53,958 bases of DNA from Myxococcales bacterium (GCA_030652255.1 JAUSAZ010000199.1:1-53958); one strand, 5' to 3'. Positions 18,973 to 30,157 are shown, counted from the first letter of the stretch. Program-made: numbers and translations. The notes: generated by a model from the letters alone, not told the origin.

Positions 18973-20181
18973 GTGACCACCCCCGACCCGCGCGCCCGAC
19001 GCGTCGTCTTCTTCGTCTTCATCACCGTCTTCCTCGACCTCGTGGGCTTCGGGATCATCATTCCCCTGCTGCCCTTCTACGTGCGCTCGATGGGGGGCTC
19101 GGCCGAGACCGTGGGCTTCATCCTCGCGTCGTTCTCGCTCACGCAGCTCGTCGCGACGCCCTTCCTCGGGCGCCTCTCCGACCGCTTCGGGCGCCGCCCG
19201 GTGATCCTGCTCTCGCTCGCCGGCAACGCCGCGGCGATGGTGCTCTTCGCCCTCGCCACCAAGACCTCGCTGCTCTGGCTGCTCTTCGCGTCGCGCATCC
19301 TCGCGGGCGCGACGGCGGGCAACCTCTCGGCCTGCCAGGCCGCCATCGCCGACGTCACCAGCGGCGAGCGCCGCGCCGCCGGCATGGGGCGCCTCGGGGC
19401 GGGCATCGGGCTCGGGATGGTGCTGGGCCCGGTGCTCGGATCGTCCGTCAGCCACATCGGGCCGTGGGCCCCGCCGCTCGCCGCTGCTGCGCTCGCGTGC
19501 GCCGACCTCGTCGGGGCCTTCTTCTTCATGCCCGAGACCCACGAGGGCCGCGAGAAGCCCGGCGCGCCCGAGGCCGCGGCCACCAGCACCCCGCTCTTCG
19601 CGGCGCTCACCGAGCGGCGCATCGTGATGGTGCTGGGGCTCTACTTCCTGACCTTCCTGTACATGTCCAACCTCCAGGTGGCCCTCGCGCTCCTCACCAA
19701 CGCGCGCCTCGCCTGGACGCAGACCGAGATCGGCCACGTCTTCGGACTCTTCGGGCTCATCATGCTGGTGGTGCAGGGCGGGCTCATCGGGCGGCTCACC
19801 CGGGCGTGGGGCTCCGTCACGCTGGTCATCGCCGGGTCGCTGCTGAGCATGGCGGGCCTCGCCGTCATCGGGCTCTCGCACCACGTGCTGCCGCTCGTCG
19901 GCGGCGTCGTGCTGCTCGCCCTCGGGCTCGGCGTGGTCAACCCCTCGCTCTCCTCCATCGCCGCCGACGCCGCGGGCGGCGGGCGCCAGGGCACCATCCT
20001 GGGCTTCGCGCAGTCCGCGGGCGGCCTCGCGCGCACCGTCGGCCCGCTGCTCGGCGGACTGCTCTACGCGCGGGTGGCGAGGGGCGCGCCCTTCTTCGCC
20101 GGGGCGGGCGCCGCGGTCTGCGCCGCGATGCTCGCGCTGAGCTTCCGCGCGACGAAGCCCGGGCCCGCCGTCGGTCAGTAG
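18973..20181 (+). CDS. MFS transporter (drug/proton antiporter-like, 12 TM)
   Basis: 402 residues from a GTG at 18973 with about twelve hydrophobic helices. Motif A is clear in the loop between helices 2 and 3 (GRLSDRFGRRPV), and helix 1 carries FLDLVGFGIIIPLLP, typical of the tetracycline-efflux (DHA1) group. A second GRLTRAWG-like loop marks the pseudo-repeat. Such proteins export hydrophobic compounds using the proton gradient; the substrate is not predictable. It follows the GMC oxidoreductase gene by 18 bp. The 3' end overlaps the convergent rtcB gene by 7 bp. Confidence 0.88.
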   Translation: MTTPDPRARRVVFFVFITVFLDLVGFGIIIPLLPFYVRSMGGSAETVGFILASFSLTQLVATPFLGRLSDRFGRRPVILLSLAGNAAAMVLFALATKTSLLWLLFASRILAGATAGNLSACQAAIADVTSGERRAAGMGRLGAGIGLGMVLGPVLGSSVSHIGPWAPPLAAAALACADLVGAFFFMPETHEGREKPGAPEAAATSTPLFAALTERRIVMVLGLYFLTFLYMSNLQVALALLTNARLAWTQTEIGHVFGLFGLIMLVVQGGLIGRLTRAWGSVTLVIAGSLLSMAGLAVIGLSHHVLPLVGGVVLLALGLGVVNPSLSSIAADAAGGGRQGTILGFAQSAGGLARTVGPLLGGLLYARVARGAPFFAGAGAAVCAAMLALSFRATKPGPAVGQ

Positions 20182-21677
20182 TGCCCCTTGGTGCGGCGGG
20201 CGGCGCCGCGGTCGCCGTCGCGCGCGCGCTCCTTCTGCTTGCGGGCGCGGCGGGCGCCGCTGCCCTCCTCGGTTCCCTTGAGCGACGCGAGCGGCCAGAG
20301 GGTGTGCTGCACCTCCGCGAGCCCGGCGGCGACCACCGCGTCCACCACCTCCTCGCAGCGCTTGTAGCAGGCCGATGACTCGTCGAGCGGAACCTCCCCG
20401 TCCAGGTTCACCAGGATGCCGTCGCGGCGGTACTGCTCGTTGACCTTGTGCTGGTCGAGCACCCGCACCGCCTCGCCGCGGGAGAGCCTCCGGCCCGCGC
20501 CGTGGTTGACCGAGTACCCGCTGCGCGATGCCCCCGGGAGCGGCCGCAGGATGTAGCTGTGGTCGCGGTTGCTGCCGGGGATGAGCACCGGGTGGCCGGT
20601 GTCCTGCCAGATGCCCCCGGCGAGCGCGGGGTGGCCCGCGGGGAAGGCCCGCGTGGCGCCCTTGCGGTGCACCCACACCTCGCCAAACTCCGGGTGGTCC
20701 TCCGCCTGCACCAGGTTGTGGGAGATCTCGTAGACCAGCTCGAGGTCGGCGCGGAACACCTTCCGGAAGGCCGCCGCGATCTGCTCGAAGATCATCAGCC
20801 GGTTGAGGATCGCGAAGTTGCCGCCCGCCGCGACGGCGTTGAGGTAGTCGCGGTGGTGCCGCGATCCCGGGGTGAAGTACCCGAGGTCGATGTCGTCCAC
20901 CTCGCCGGGCCGCTCGTCCTTCGCCATGGCGAAGTAGTTGGTCGCGAGCCCGTGCCCGAAGCCCCGGCTCCCCGTGTGCACCTGCACGAAGAGCGTGCCG
21001 CGCTCCTCCTCGCGCTGAAGCTCGATGAAGTGGTTGCCGCCGCCGAGCGAGCCCAGCTGGCCGCGGCCCCGCTCGGGCCGGCCCTCAGCCCCCCACGGGA
21101 TCGACCAGCTGTCCTCCACGGGGATACGGTGCCGCTCGGCGCGGCTGCGGTCGAAGGTCGCGCCATACCGGTCCACGTAATGCTCGGCGCCGCCCCGGAC
21201 GAGCTCCTCGAACTCCGCCTCGCCCACGTCCCCGAGGCGCAGGCTGCGGCCCCCGGCGCCCATCGCGACGCGCTCCATCACCTCGCGGTTGAAGGCCAGC
21301 TTGCGGTCGGGCGTGGCGCGATCGGCGGGGACCTCCGAGCGGGCGGACATCATCCCGCAGCCGATGTCGAAGCCCACCGGGCCCATCGCGACGGCGCCCT
21401 CCGCGCGGTCGGTGAGGATCACGCACCCCACCGGCACCCCGTACCCGTAGTGGGCGTCGGGGGTGATGGCGACCATGCGGGTGCCCGGAAAGCGCGTGGC
21501 GTTGACGATCTGCCGGTAGAGGGTGGTCTCGGCCTCGGCGAGCAGGGCCGGCGTAAAGAAGAGCCGCACGGGGACGGCCCCGGTGTCCTCGGTGGCGAGC
21601 GCGAAGTAACCGTCGGGGGTGGGCGTGGCGAGGCGCTTCCAGTCGGCCTCTGCCACGAGGGGGGTGCTACGGGCCAT
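20175..21677 (-). CDS. rtcB: RtcB-family RNA ligase
   Basis: 500 residues from the ATG at 21677. All manganese and guanylate residues are visible: PDAHYGYGVPVG (about 73-84), DIGCGM with Asp104 and Cys107, GGGNHFIEL with Asn215-His216, HTGSRGFGH with His234, ISHNL with His320, and NHGAGRR with His392, the GMP-accepting His. RtcB joins 2',3'-cyclic-phosphate or 3'-phosphate ends to 5'-OH ends, repairing broken tRNA or rRNA. A basic tail (about 475-500) is added. No rtcA, rtcR or archease gene is adjacent, unlike the sigma-54-regulated rtcBA operon of E. coli. Divergent from the antiporter gene; the 136-bp gap holds both promoters. Confidence 0.95.
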   Translation of the reverse strand: MARSTPLVAEADWKRLATPTPDGYFALATEDTGAVPVRLFFTPALLAEAETTLYRQIVNATRFPGTRMVAITPDAHYGYGVPVGCVILTDRAEGAVAMGPVGFDIGCGMMSARSEVPADRATPDRKLAFNREVMERVAMGAGGRSLRLGDVGEAEFEELVRGGAEHYVDRYGATFDRSRAERHRIPVEDSWSIPWGAEGRPERGRGQLGSLGGGNHFIELQREEERGTLFVQVHTGSRGFGHGLATNYFAMAKDERPGEVDDIDLGYFTPGSRHHRDYLNAVAAGGNFAILNRLMIFEQIAAAFRKVFRADLELVYEISHNLVQAEDHPEFGEVWVHRKGATRAFPAGHPALAGGIWQDTGHPVLIPGSNRDHSYILRPLPGASRSGYSVNHGAGRRLSRGEAVRVLDQHKVNEQYRRDGILVNLDGEVPLDESSACYKRCEEVVDAVVAAGLAEVQHTLWPLASLKGTEEGSGARRARKQKERARDGDRGAARRTKGHY

Positions 21678-21813
21678 TGGTGGTGGGCGCAGCGTGAAGG
21701 CCCGCGGCCCGCGCCGCAATCCCGAGGGGGCCGTGCAGGCGCTCGTGCGGGGCTGAGGGCGCGCCGTTCTGGGCTGACACAGCGCGCCGCGGCTGCGGTA
21801 GGGTGCCGACCCC

Positions 21814-23349
21814 GTGCGTGCGTCACTCGAGAGCCTCACCCTGGTGCTCGCCATCGGCGCGGCCGTCGCGACCGCCGCGAAGCGCCTCGGCGCGCCCTAC
21901 AACGTCGCGCTGGTGGCCATCGGGCTGCTGCTGGTGTTCGCCGACGTGCTGCCGCACGCGCCGCTGAGCTCCGACCTGGTGCTGGTGGTCTTCCTCCCGC
22001 TGCTGGTCTTCGAGGGCGCGCTCTTCGCCGACGCCGACAGCCTGCGCGAGGCCCGGCGGCCCATCCTGGCCCTCGCGCTGCCGGGCGTCGCCATCTCCCT
22101 GGTCGCCACCGCCGGGGTCGCGACCTTCCTCCTGGGCCTGCCCTTCTCCGCCGCGCTGCTGCTGGGCGCGCTGCTCGCCATCACCGACACGGTGAGCGTG
22201 CTCCTGGCGTTTCGCAGCACCCGGGTGCCGCACCGCCTCGCCGCGGTGATGGAGGGCGAGAGCCTCTTCAACGACGGCACCGCCCTCGTGCTGGTGAGCC
22301 TCACCAGCGCCGCGCTGCTCACCGGGCGCTTCGGCGTGGCCGCGACGGCGCACTCGCTCCTCCTGGCCATCGTCGGCGGCGTCACCGTGGGCGCGGCCTT
22401 CGGGCTCGTGGGCGGGGCGGTGCTGCGGCGCACGCCCGACCACCTCACGGGTGTGCTCGGCTCGGTGGTGCTGGTCTTCGCCGCGTCGCTCACCGCCGAG
22501 CGGCTGCACGCCTCGCCGGTGATCGCCGTCGTGGTCGCGGGACTCGCCATCGGGCGCGCCGTGCGCCGCAGCCTCGACCCCTCGCGCGTGCTGGCGCTCC
22601 AGGGCTTCTGGGAGATCGCGGGCTTCGGCATCAACGTGCTGCTCTTCCTCCTCGTGGGGATGCAGATCGACGCGCGGATGCTCTTCTCCGAGGCGCGCTC
22701 GATCCTGCTGGCGGTGCTCGCGCTGCACGCCGGCCGCGCCATCGCGGTGTACGGCTGCTTCGCGCTGCTGCGGCTGGTCACCCGCGACGCGGTGCCGCTG
22801 CGCTGGCAGCACGCGATGGTGTTCGGCAACATCAAGGGCGCCCTCTCCATGGCCGCGGTGCTGGCGCTGCCCACCACCATGCCGTACCGCGCGCGCCTCG
22901 TGGCCATCGTGTTCGGGGTCACCTTCGTCACGCTGATGACCCAGGCGCTGCCCTTCCGCAGGGTGCTCTTCGCCCTCGGCCTCGCGGGGAAGGGCACCGA
23001 CCGCTTCGAGGCCTCCCGCGCCCGGCTCATCGCCGCGCGCCGCGGGCAGAGCGAGGTCGACGCGCTGCTGGAGACGGGGCTGCTCTCGCGGCGCGACCAC
23101 GCCGAGCGGCGGGCGGGCTTCCAGCGGGTGGTGATCGAGTGCGAGGCCGCGCTGCGCTCCCCGGAGGCCGACGCGGAGGACGACGCGGTCATCGACGGGG
23201 CGCTGCTCTTCGCGCAGAAGGCCGCGCTCGACGACGCCGCCCGGCGGGGGCTCATCGCCGCCGAGACCGCCGAGCGCGAGATCGCCGCGATCGACCAGCG
23301 GCTCATCAAGATCGGCGCCCACGAGCCGGCGCCTGCCACGGAGAAGTGA
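21814..23349 (+). CDS. CPA1-family Na+/H+ (or K+/H+) antiporter
   Basis: 511 residues from a GTG at 21814. About twelve membrane spans fill the first 400 residues, with the ion-binding signatures of cation/proton antiporter family 1: TDTVSVLLAF in helix 4 and EGESLFNDGTAL (the ND motif) in helix 5. A charged cytoplasmic tail of about 110 residues follows and may take regulatory input. It should extrude sodium or potassium in exchange for protons and set cytoplasmic pH. One base separates its stop from the start of the RCK-domain gene, so the RCK protein is probably its detached nucleotide-sensing subunit. Confidence 0.92.
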   Translation: MRASLESLTLVLAIGAAVATAAKRLGAPYNVALVAIGLLLVFADVLPHAPLSSDLVLVVFLPLLVFEGALFADADSLREARRPILALALPGVAISLVATAGVATFLLGLPFSAALLLGALLAITDTVSVLLAFRSTRVPHRLAAVMEGESLFNDGTALVLVSLTSAALLTGRFGVAATAHSLLLAIVGGVTVGAAFGLVGGAVLRRTPDHLTGVLGSVVLVFAASLTAERLHASPVIAVVVAGLAIGRAVRRSLDPSRVLALQGFWEIAGFGINVLLFLLVGMQIDARMLFSEARSILLAVLALHAGRAIAVYGCFALLRLVTRDAVPLRWQHAMVFGNIKGALSMAAVLALPTTMPYRARLVAIVFGVTFVTLMTQALPFRRVLFALGLAGKGTDRFEASRARLIAARRGQSEVDALLETGLLSRRDHAERRAGFQRVVIECEAALRSPEADAEDDAVIDGALLFAQKAALDDAARRGLIAAETAEREIAAIDQRLIKIGAHEPAPATEK

Positions 23350-23350
23350 G

Positions 23351-24031
23351 ATGCGGATCGTGATCGCGGGCGCGGGGCGGGGCGGGCTGAGCCTCGCGGT
23401 GTACCTCCAGAAGCGCGGGCACTCGGTGTCCATCCTGGAGCGCGACGGGGCCATCGCGCGGCGCGCCCTGGAGGAGCACGGCATCGTGGCGCTGGAGGGC
23501 GACGCCACGGACGCGGGCACGCTGCGCCAGGCCGAGCCGCAGCGGGCGGACGTGATCCTCGCGATGCTGCACCGGGACGCGGACAACCTCGCGGTGGCCT
23601 CGCTCGCGCGGGCCCTCGGCGCGGGGCGGGTGATGGTGCGAATGCGCGACCCGGAATACCGTCCCGTGTATCTGGCCGCCGGGGTGCAACAGATCCTGTC
23701 GGAGACGGAGGTGCTCGTGGGCGCGCTGGCGACGGCGATCGAGTTCGAGGCGGTGCGGCACTCGATGGTGCTGGGCCGGGGGGAGTCCATCGCGGTGGAG
23801 ATCGTGGTGCCCGCGGACGCCGTGGTGGTGGGCCGCTCGGTGAGCGAGGTGGCCGCCGACGCGGGCTTCCCGAGCTCCTGCGTGATCGCGGGCATGACCC
23901 TCGACGGCGCGGTGAAGGCGCCCCGCGGCGCGACGGTGATCGAGAGCGGCACCGAGCTGCTGGTGGTCTCCGCGCGGGCCGACCTCTCGCGCACCATCGG
24001 GTTCTTCCTCCAGTCGACGAAGAAGGCCTGA
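23351..24031 (+). CDS. TrkA/RCK-type nucleotide-binding regulatory subunit
   Basis: 226 residues from the ATG at 23351. An N-terminal Rossmann fold starts MRIVIAGAGRGGLSLA, with the Gly-rich NAD-binding loop, and extends to about 135. A TrkA_C-like domain follows (about 140-226), with IAVEIVVPADAVVVGRSVSEV. RCK proteins sense NADH, ATP or c-di-nucleotides and gate potassium channels or antiporters. The gene touches the CPA1 antiporter gene (1 bp gap) and is followed 1 bp later by the PHP protein gene, so all three are translated from one transcript. The likely partner is the antiporter, by context. Confidence 0.9.
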   Translation: MRIVIAGAGRGGLSLAVYLQKRGHSVSILERDGAIARRALEEHGIVALEGDATDAGTLRQAEPQRADVILAMLHRDADNLAVASLARALGAGRVMVRMRDPEYRPVYLAAGVQQILSETEVLVGALATAIEFEAVRHSMVLGRGESIAVEIVVPADAVVVGRSVSEVAADAGFPSSCVIAGMTLDGAVKAPRGATVIESGTELLVVSARADLSRTIGFFLQSTKKA

Positions 24032-24032
24032 C

Positions 24033-25711
24033 GTGCGCCCGCCCGCCCTCCGCCCGAGCGCGCTCGCCCAGTGCCTCGCAGCGGCCGCGCTGGCCGCGCC
24101 GTCGCCCGCGGCCGCGCAGACCCCCATCGTGCTCGACGCGGAGATCCCCGCCGGGGCCGACCGCTACTTCGCTGTGCCCTTCACGGTCCCGGAGGGCGTG
24201 CGCGAGATCGAGGTGCGCCACGACGACCGCTCCGAGGCGAACATCCTCGACTGGGGCCTCGCCGACCCGGCGCGCTTCCGCGGCTGGGGCGGCGGCAACA
24301 CCGAGGCCGCCGTCGTCGCGGAGGCGGCCGCCTCGCGGAGCTACCTGCCCGGCCCCATCCCCGCGGGGCGCTGGTCGCTGCTCATCGGGCAGGCGCGGGT
24401 GACCGAGCGTCCCGCGCGCTACCACGCCGAGATCTACCTCCGCACCGAGCCCACGCTCGCCGCGCAGCCCGAGCGGCGCCCCTACGCCGACGCGCCCGCG
24501 CTCTCCGCGGGCCCGCGCTGGTACGCGGGGGACTTCCACGTGCACTCGCGGGAGAGCGGCGACGCGAGCCCGACCGTCGACGAGGTGGCCGCCTTCGCCC
24601 GCGGGCGCGGCCTCGATTTCGTCGAGCTCTCCGAGCACAACACCGTCTCGCAGCTGGACTTCGTGGGCGCCGCGCAGGCCCGCCACCCGGCGCTGCTCTT
24701 CGTGCCCGGCATCGAGGTCACCACCTACTCGGGCCACGCCAACGCCATCGGCGCCACCCGCTGGGTCGACTTCCGCGCGGGCTCCGGGGACCCGGCGGTC
24801 ACCGTGGGCGCCATCACCGACGCGGTCGCCGCGCAGGGGGCGATCTTCGCGATCAACCACCCGGTGCTCAACCTCGGCGACGTGTGCATCGGCTGCGCGT
24901 GGTCGCTGAGCGAGGCGCCCGGGCGCGTGGGCGCCGTCGAGCTACAGAACGGCCAGTACTCGGTGACCGGCGCGCTCTTCTACGCGCGCTCGGTGCGCTT
25001 CTGGGAGGCCTACCTCGCGCGCGGCGAGCACGTCGCCCCCATCGGCGGCAGCGACGACCACCGGGCGGGTCAGGACACGGGCTCGCTCTCCAGCCCCATC
25101 GGCGGGCCCACCACGATGGTGTACGCGACGGAGCTCAGCGTCCCGGCGATCGTCGCGGGCGTGCGGGCCGGGCGCACCGTGGTGAAGCTCCAGGGCCCCG
25201 GCGACCCGATGGTGGAGCTGCGCGCTGGCGACGCCGCGATGATCGGCGACACGGTGCGCGCCCGGCGCACGACGCTGCGGGCCACGGTGACCCGGGGAAT
25301 GGGCGCGACGCTCGCGTTCGTGCACAACGGCTCGGCGCAGGACGCCATCACCGTGGCCGCCGACCCCTTCACGGCGACCGTGGAGGTCGACGCGCCGCCC
25401 GGCGCCGCCGACGACCGCTGGCGCTGCGAGCTCGCGGTCGACGGCCGACCCCGGGTGGTCACCGGCCATGTGTGGATCGCCGCGACCGGTGAGCCGCTCG
25501 TCGAGGACGCAGGGACGGTGCCCGACGCGGGCCCGGCCATCGACGCAGGCGGGGGCTTCGACGCGGGCGCGACGATCGCCCCTGCGGCGCCCGGTGGCTG
25601 CGGGTGCCGGAGCGCCCCGGGCCCGCGGCTCGCGCACAGCGGGTGGGCCATGCTCGCGCTGCTCGGCCTCGCGATCCGATGGAGGTCCTGCTCGAAGCGG
25701 CGGTGCCGTTG

Positions 25712-25712
<1 letters not shown>
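24033..25712 (+). CDS. secreted PHP-domain (CehA/McbA-like) phosphoesterase-like protein with MYXO-CTERM-like tail
   Basis: 559 residues from a GTG at 24033. A signal peptide ends near residue 28 (AAAAQ|TP). An N-terminal beta domain (about 30-150) is followed by a PHP metal-binding domain with GDFHVHSRESGDASP, LSEHNT, GIEVT, INHP and GGSDDHRAG, the ligand set of CehA/McbA-type metallohydrolases. After a beta domain comes a D-A-G-rich linker (about 490-520). The tail has GGCGCRS, a hydrophobic stretch (WAMLALLGLAI), then Arg/Lys-rich residues: the layout of a MYXO-CTERM sorting signal cut by myxosortase, which displays the protein on the cell surface. Substrate unknown. Confidence 0.87.
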
Positions 25713-26430
<718 letters not shown>

Positions 26431-26434
<4 letters not shown>

Positions 26435-28791
26435 CCGCGCTCCGCCGCAAGCTCCTGCGCGACCTCTGGCGGATGCGCGCGCAGGTGCTGACCATCGCCC
26501 TGGTGGTGGCCTGCGGCGTGGCGAGCCTCTTCTCGATGCGCTCGGCCTACGACTCGCTGCGCGGCGAGCGCGACGCCTGGTACGCGCGGGCCCGCTTCCC
26601 GGACGTGTTCGTGTCGGTGCGGCGGGCGCCGCGCTCGGTGGCGGCCCGGCTCGCGTCGCTGCCGGGGGTGGCGCTGGTCGAGGCGCGCATCGTCGAGGAG
26701 GTCACCCTCGACATGCCCGGCATGGCCGAGCCCGTCGCCGCGCGGGTGGTGTCGCTGCCGCCGACGGGCGTGCTGCTCGGGGCGCTGCACCTCCGCGAGG
26801 GTCGGCACCCCGAGCACGGGCGCTCGGACGAGGCCCTGGTGCACGAGGCCTTCGCGCGGGCGTGGGGGCTGCGGCCCGGCGACACCATCGTGGCGGTGCT
26901 CCACGGGCGCCGGCAGCGGCTCCGGGTCACCGGCGTGGCGCTCTCGCCGGAGTTCGTCTCGACGATGCAGCCCGGGGCGTTGGTGCCCGACGCCCGGCGC
27001 TACGGCGTGCTCTGGATGAACGAGTCCGCCGTCGCCGCGGCCTTCCAGATGGAGGGAGCGTTCAGTGACCTTGGCGTCCGCCTCGACGAGGGGGCCAGCG
27101 AGGCCGCCGTCGTGGCCTCCCTCGACCGCGCCCTGGCGCCCTACGGCACCACCGGGGCCTACGGCCGCGCGCGGCACCCGTCGGCGCGCTGGGTCGACCA
27201 GGAGATCGAGCAGCTGAAGGGCCAGGCGACGGTCACGCCGCTGCTCTTCCTGGGCGTCGCGGCGCTGCTGGTGAACATGGTGCTCGCGCGCATGCTGGGC
27301 CTGGAGCGCGAGCAGATCGCGACGCTCAAGGCCATCGGCTACGGTGACCGGGAGATCATCGCGCACTACCTCTCGCACGCCGTGGTGACGGCGCTCCTCG
27401 GCGCGGTGATCGGCGTGGGCCTCGGCACCTTCGCGGGGCGGTGGTTCATCACGCTCTACGCGGACTTCTTCCGCTTCCCCTCGCTGGCCTTCCGGCCGAG
27501 CGCGGCGACGCTGGGCCTCGGGGTGCTGGCGAGCGCCGGGTCGGCGGTGGCGGGCGCCCTCGGCGCGGTGCGGGCGGCGGTGCGCATCCCGCCCGCCGAG
27601 GCGATGCGCCCGGAGCCCCCGGCGCGCTACCGCCCGAGCGTGATCGAGCGCCTCGGCGCCTACCACCTGCTGCCGAGCGCGGCGCGGATGGTGGTGCGCG
27701 AGCTCGAGCGCCGACCGGGTCGGGCCGCCCTCTCGGTGGTGGGGGTGTCCTTCGCGGCGGCCATCATGGTGGCGGGGCGCTTCTCCATGGACTCCCTCGA
27801 CCACCTGCTCGCGGTGCAGTTCGCCCGGGCGCAGAGCGACGACGTGACGGTGTCCTTCGCGCGCCCGCTCCCGCTGCGGGCGGCCTTCGAGGTCGCGCGG
27901 CTGCCCGGGGTGATGCACGCCGAGGCGCAGCGCGCCGCGGGGGTTCGCCTGCGCCACGGCCGGCAGATGCGCGAGGCGGCCATCCTGGGGCTGCCGCGGG
28001 CATCGACGCTGCGCCGGGTCTTCGACGAGCGGGCGACGCGCTGGGACGTCCCCGCGGAGGGGCTCCTCCTGGGCCGCGCGCTCGGCGAGCGCCTGGGGGT
28101 ACGCGCGGGCGACACGGTCACCGTCGAGGACGCCGAGGGGGCGACGCCCCCGAGGGAGGTCCATGTGACGGCGCTGGTCGACGACATGCTCGGCCTCGGC
28201 GCGTACATGGACCTCGACGCCCTGCACCGGCTGCGCGGCGACGGCGGGCGGGTGACGGCCGTGGCGCTGCGGCTGCACCCGGCCTTCGCGGAGACCTTCT
28301 TCGCGCGCGTGAAGACCCTGCCCGCGGTGGCGTCGGCCTCGCGGCGCCGCGCGGTGATCGACTACTTCCGCCACGAGACCTCGCGGATGAGCGCCACCTT
28401 CACGCTGGTGCTCGCCGCCTTCGCGGGCATCATCGCGGTGGGGGTGGTGTACAACAACGCCCGCATCGCGCTCTCGGTGCGCAGCCGCGAGCTGGCCACG
28501 CTGCGGGTGCTGGGGTTCACCGAGCGGGAGGTGGCGGCGGTGCTGCTCGGCGAGCAGTCGCTGCTGGTGGCGCTGGCCATCCCGCTGGGGCTCCTGCTGG
28601 GGCGCGGCCTCGCGTGGCTGGTGATCCGCACCGTCGACGCCGAGCTCTTCCGTCTCCCGCTGGTGATCGCGCCGAGGACCTACCTCATCGCCACCGCCAC
28701 GGTGGTCGGGGCGAGCGTCGCGAGCGCGTGGGTGGTTCGGCGGCGCATCGCCGCGCTCGACATGGTGGCCGTCTTGAAATCGAGGGACTGA
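26431..28791 (+). CDS. FtsX/MacB-type ABC permease, duplicated FtsX domains
   Basis: 786 residues from a GTG at 26431 that overlaps the ATPase stop (GTGA). There is one N-terminal span, a large periplasmic domain, then an FtsX membrane domain (LLFLGVAALLVNMVLARMLGLE, about 270-390). A second span and periplasmic domain are followed by another FtsX domain (about 650-780). Each FtsX copy carries the ExxxxTLKAIG- or RELATLRVLGF-type coupling helix. Such mechanotransmission permeases move lipids, lipoproteins or peptides without a channel through the membrane. Paired with the HlyD-like adaptor, export across both membranes is likely. Cargo unknown. Confidence 0.9.
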
Positions 28792-28793
28792 GG

Positions 28794-30023
28794 GTGGCGA
28801 ACTCCAACCAGCGGGACGGGTCGCGCGCAGCCGTGAAGAAGTGGGCGCGCCGGGGGGTCACGGCGGTCGTGGTCGCGGGGCTCGCGGCCGGGGGGCTCTG
28901 GATGGCGCGGCCGCAGCCCACGACGGTGGAGACCGCGCGGGTGACCGAGGCGAGGCTGGAGGCCACCCTCGACGACGAGGGGCGCACGCGGGTGCGCGAC
29001 CGCTACGTGATCTCGGCCACGGTGGGCGGCAACGTGCGGCGGCCGGCGCTGCACCCGGGCGACGCCGTGGAGGCGGGGGCGGTGGTGGCGCAGATCCTCC
29101 CGGCGGACCCGGCGCCCCTCGACGCGCGCTCCCGCACCGAGGCCGAGGGGCGCGTGCGGGTGGCGGAGGCGGCGCTGCGGCAGGCGCAGTCGGTGGTCGA
29201 CCGGGCGCGCGGCGCGCTGGGCTTCGCGCGCACGGAGTCCGAGCGGGTGCGGCGGCTGTCGACCGCGGGCGCGCTGCCCGCGCAGGACCTCGCGCTGGCG
29301 GAGTTCCAGGAGCGCAGCCGCGCGGACGAGGCCGCGTCGGCGCAGTTCGCGGCCCGCGGTGCGGCGTACGAGCTCGACAACGCCCGCGCGCTGCTCGCCC
29401 GCGCCACGCACGCCGGAACCGAGCGCGACGAGATCGTCCTGCGCTCGCCGGTGCGGGCGAAGGTGCTGCGGGTGCTCCAGGCCTCCGGCGGCGTGGTGGC
29501 CGCGGGCACCCCGTTGATCGAGCTCGGCGACACCGAGGCGCTCGAGGTGGTGGTCGACCTGCTCACGGCCGACGCCCTCCAGGTGGCGCCCGGCGCGCGG
29601 GTGCACCTCGACGCGGGCGGCGGCCTCGGACCGCTCGAGGGTCAGGTGCGCCTCGTCGAGCCCGCGGCCTTCACCCGGGTGTCGGCGCTCGGCGTCGAGG
29701 AGCAGCGGGTCAACGTGCTCATCGAGCTGCGCGATCCGCCCGACCGCTGGCGCGCCCTCGGCGACGGCTGGCGCATCGAGGCGCGCATCGTGGCGTGGGA
29801 GGGCGCGCGGGTGCTCACCCTCCCGCTCGGCGCGCTCTTCCGCAGCGGCAACGAGTGGTGCGTCTACGCCGTGGCGGAGGGGCGCGCCCGACGGCGGGTG
29901 GTGTCCATCGGCCACCAGGGCGGCGGGGCGGTCGAGGTCACCCGGGGGCTGCGCGCCGGCGAGCGGATCATCGTGCATCCGCCCGATCGCCTGCAGGAGG
30001 GGGAGCGGGTCGCGGCGCAGTGA
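28794..30023 (+). CDS. HlyD/MacA-type periplasmic adaptor
   Basis: 409 residues from a GTG at 28794, 3 bp after the permease stop, with GAGGG upstream. The chain has one N-terminal span (about 22-40), a split biotinyl-lipoyl domain (VGGNVRRPALHPGDAVEAGAVVAQI before, LRSPVRAKVLRVLQASGGVVAAGTPL after), a coiled-coil hairpin between them, and a beta-barrel and membrane-proximal domain. It completes a DevBCA/MacAB-like exporter with the ATPase and permease. No TolC-like outer-membrane factor is in this cluster, so it must use one encoded elsewhere. Confidence 0.92.
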   Translation: MANSNQRDGSRAAVKKWARRGVTAVVVAGLAAGGLWMARPQPTTVETARVTEARLEATLDDEGRTRVRDRYVISATVGGNVRRPALHPGDAVEAGAVVAQILPADPAPLDARSRTEAEGRVRVAEAALRQAQSVVDRARGALGFARTESERVRRLSTAGALPAQDLALAEFQERSRADEAASAQFAARGAAYELDNARALLARATHAGTERDEIVLRSPVRAKVLRVLQASGGVVAAGTPLIELGDTEALEVVVDLLTADALQVAPGARVHLDAGGGLGPLEGQVRLVEPAAFTRVSALGVEEQRVNVLIELRDPPDRWRALGDGWRIEARIVAWEGARVLTLPLGALFRSGNEWCVYAVAEGRARRRVVSIGHQGGGAVEVTRGLRAGERIIVHPPDRLQEGERVAAQ

Positions 30024-30157
30024 CCGCCCCCCGCGTGGGCCCTGCGCCCGATCGGCGCACCCGGATGAGGCACATGGATTGCTCCAACAGCGCCCATGGA
30101 GGCTCCGATGGATGGGCATCACCCAACGCGCACCTCGGTCGCTTCGATGGGGCCGTC

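Noticed and set aside
17221..20676. A 1,151-codon open frame on the minus strand covering the GMC and MFS genes
   Set aside because: It is a GC-rich shadow: His/Arg/Ala/Gly-rich translation without domains, directly antisense to two well-recognised genes.
20448..23363. A 971-codon plus-strand open frame over rtcB and the antiporter
   Set aside because: Antisense to rtcB with all its catalytic motifs and out of frame with the antiporter; the composition is that of a third-codon-position shadow.
21823..24860. 724- and 987-codon minus-strand frames
   Set aside because: Antisense to the CPA1, RCK and PHP genes, all of which carry clear motifs on the plus strand.
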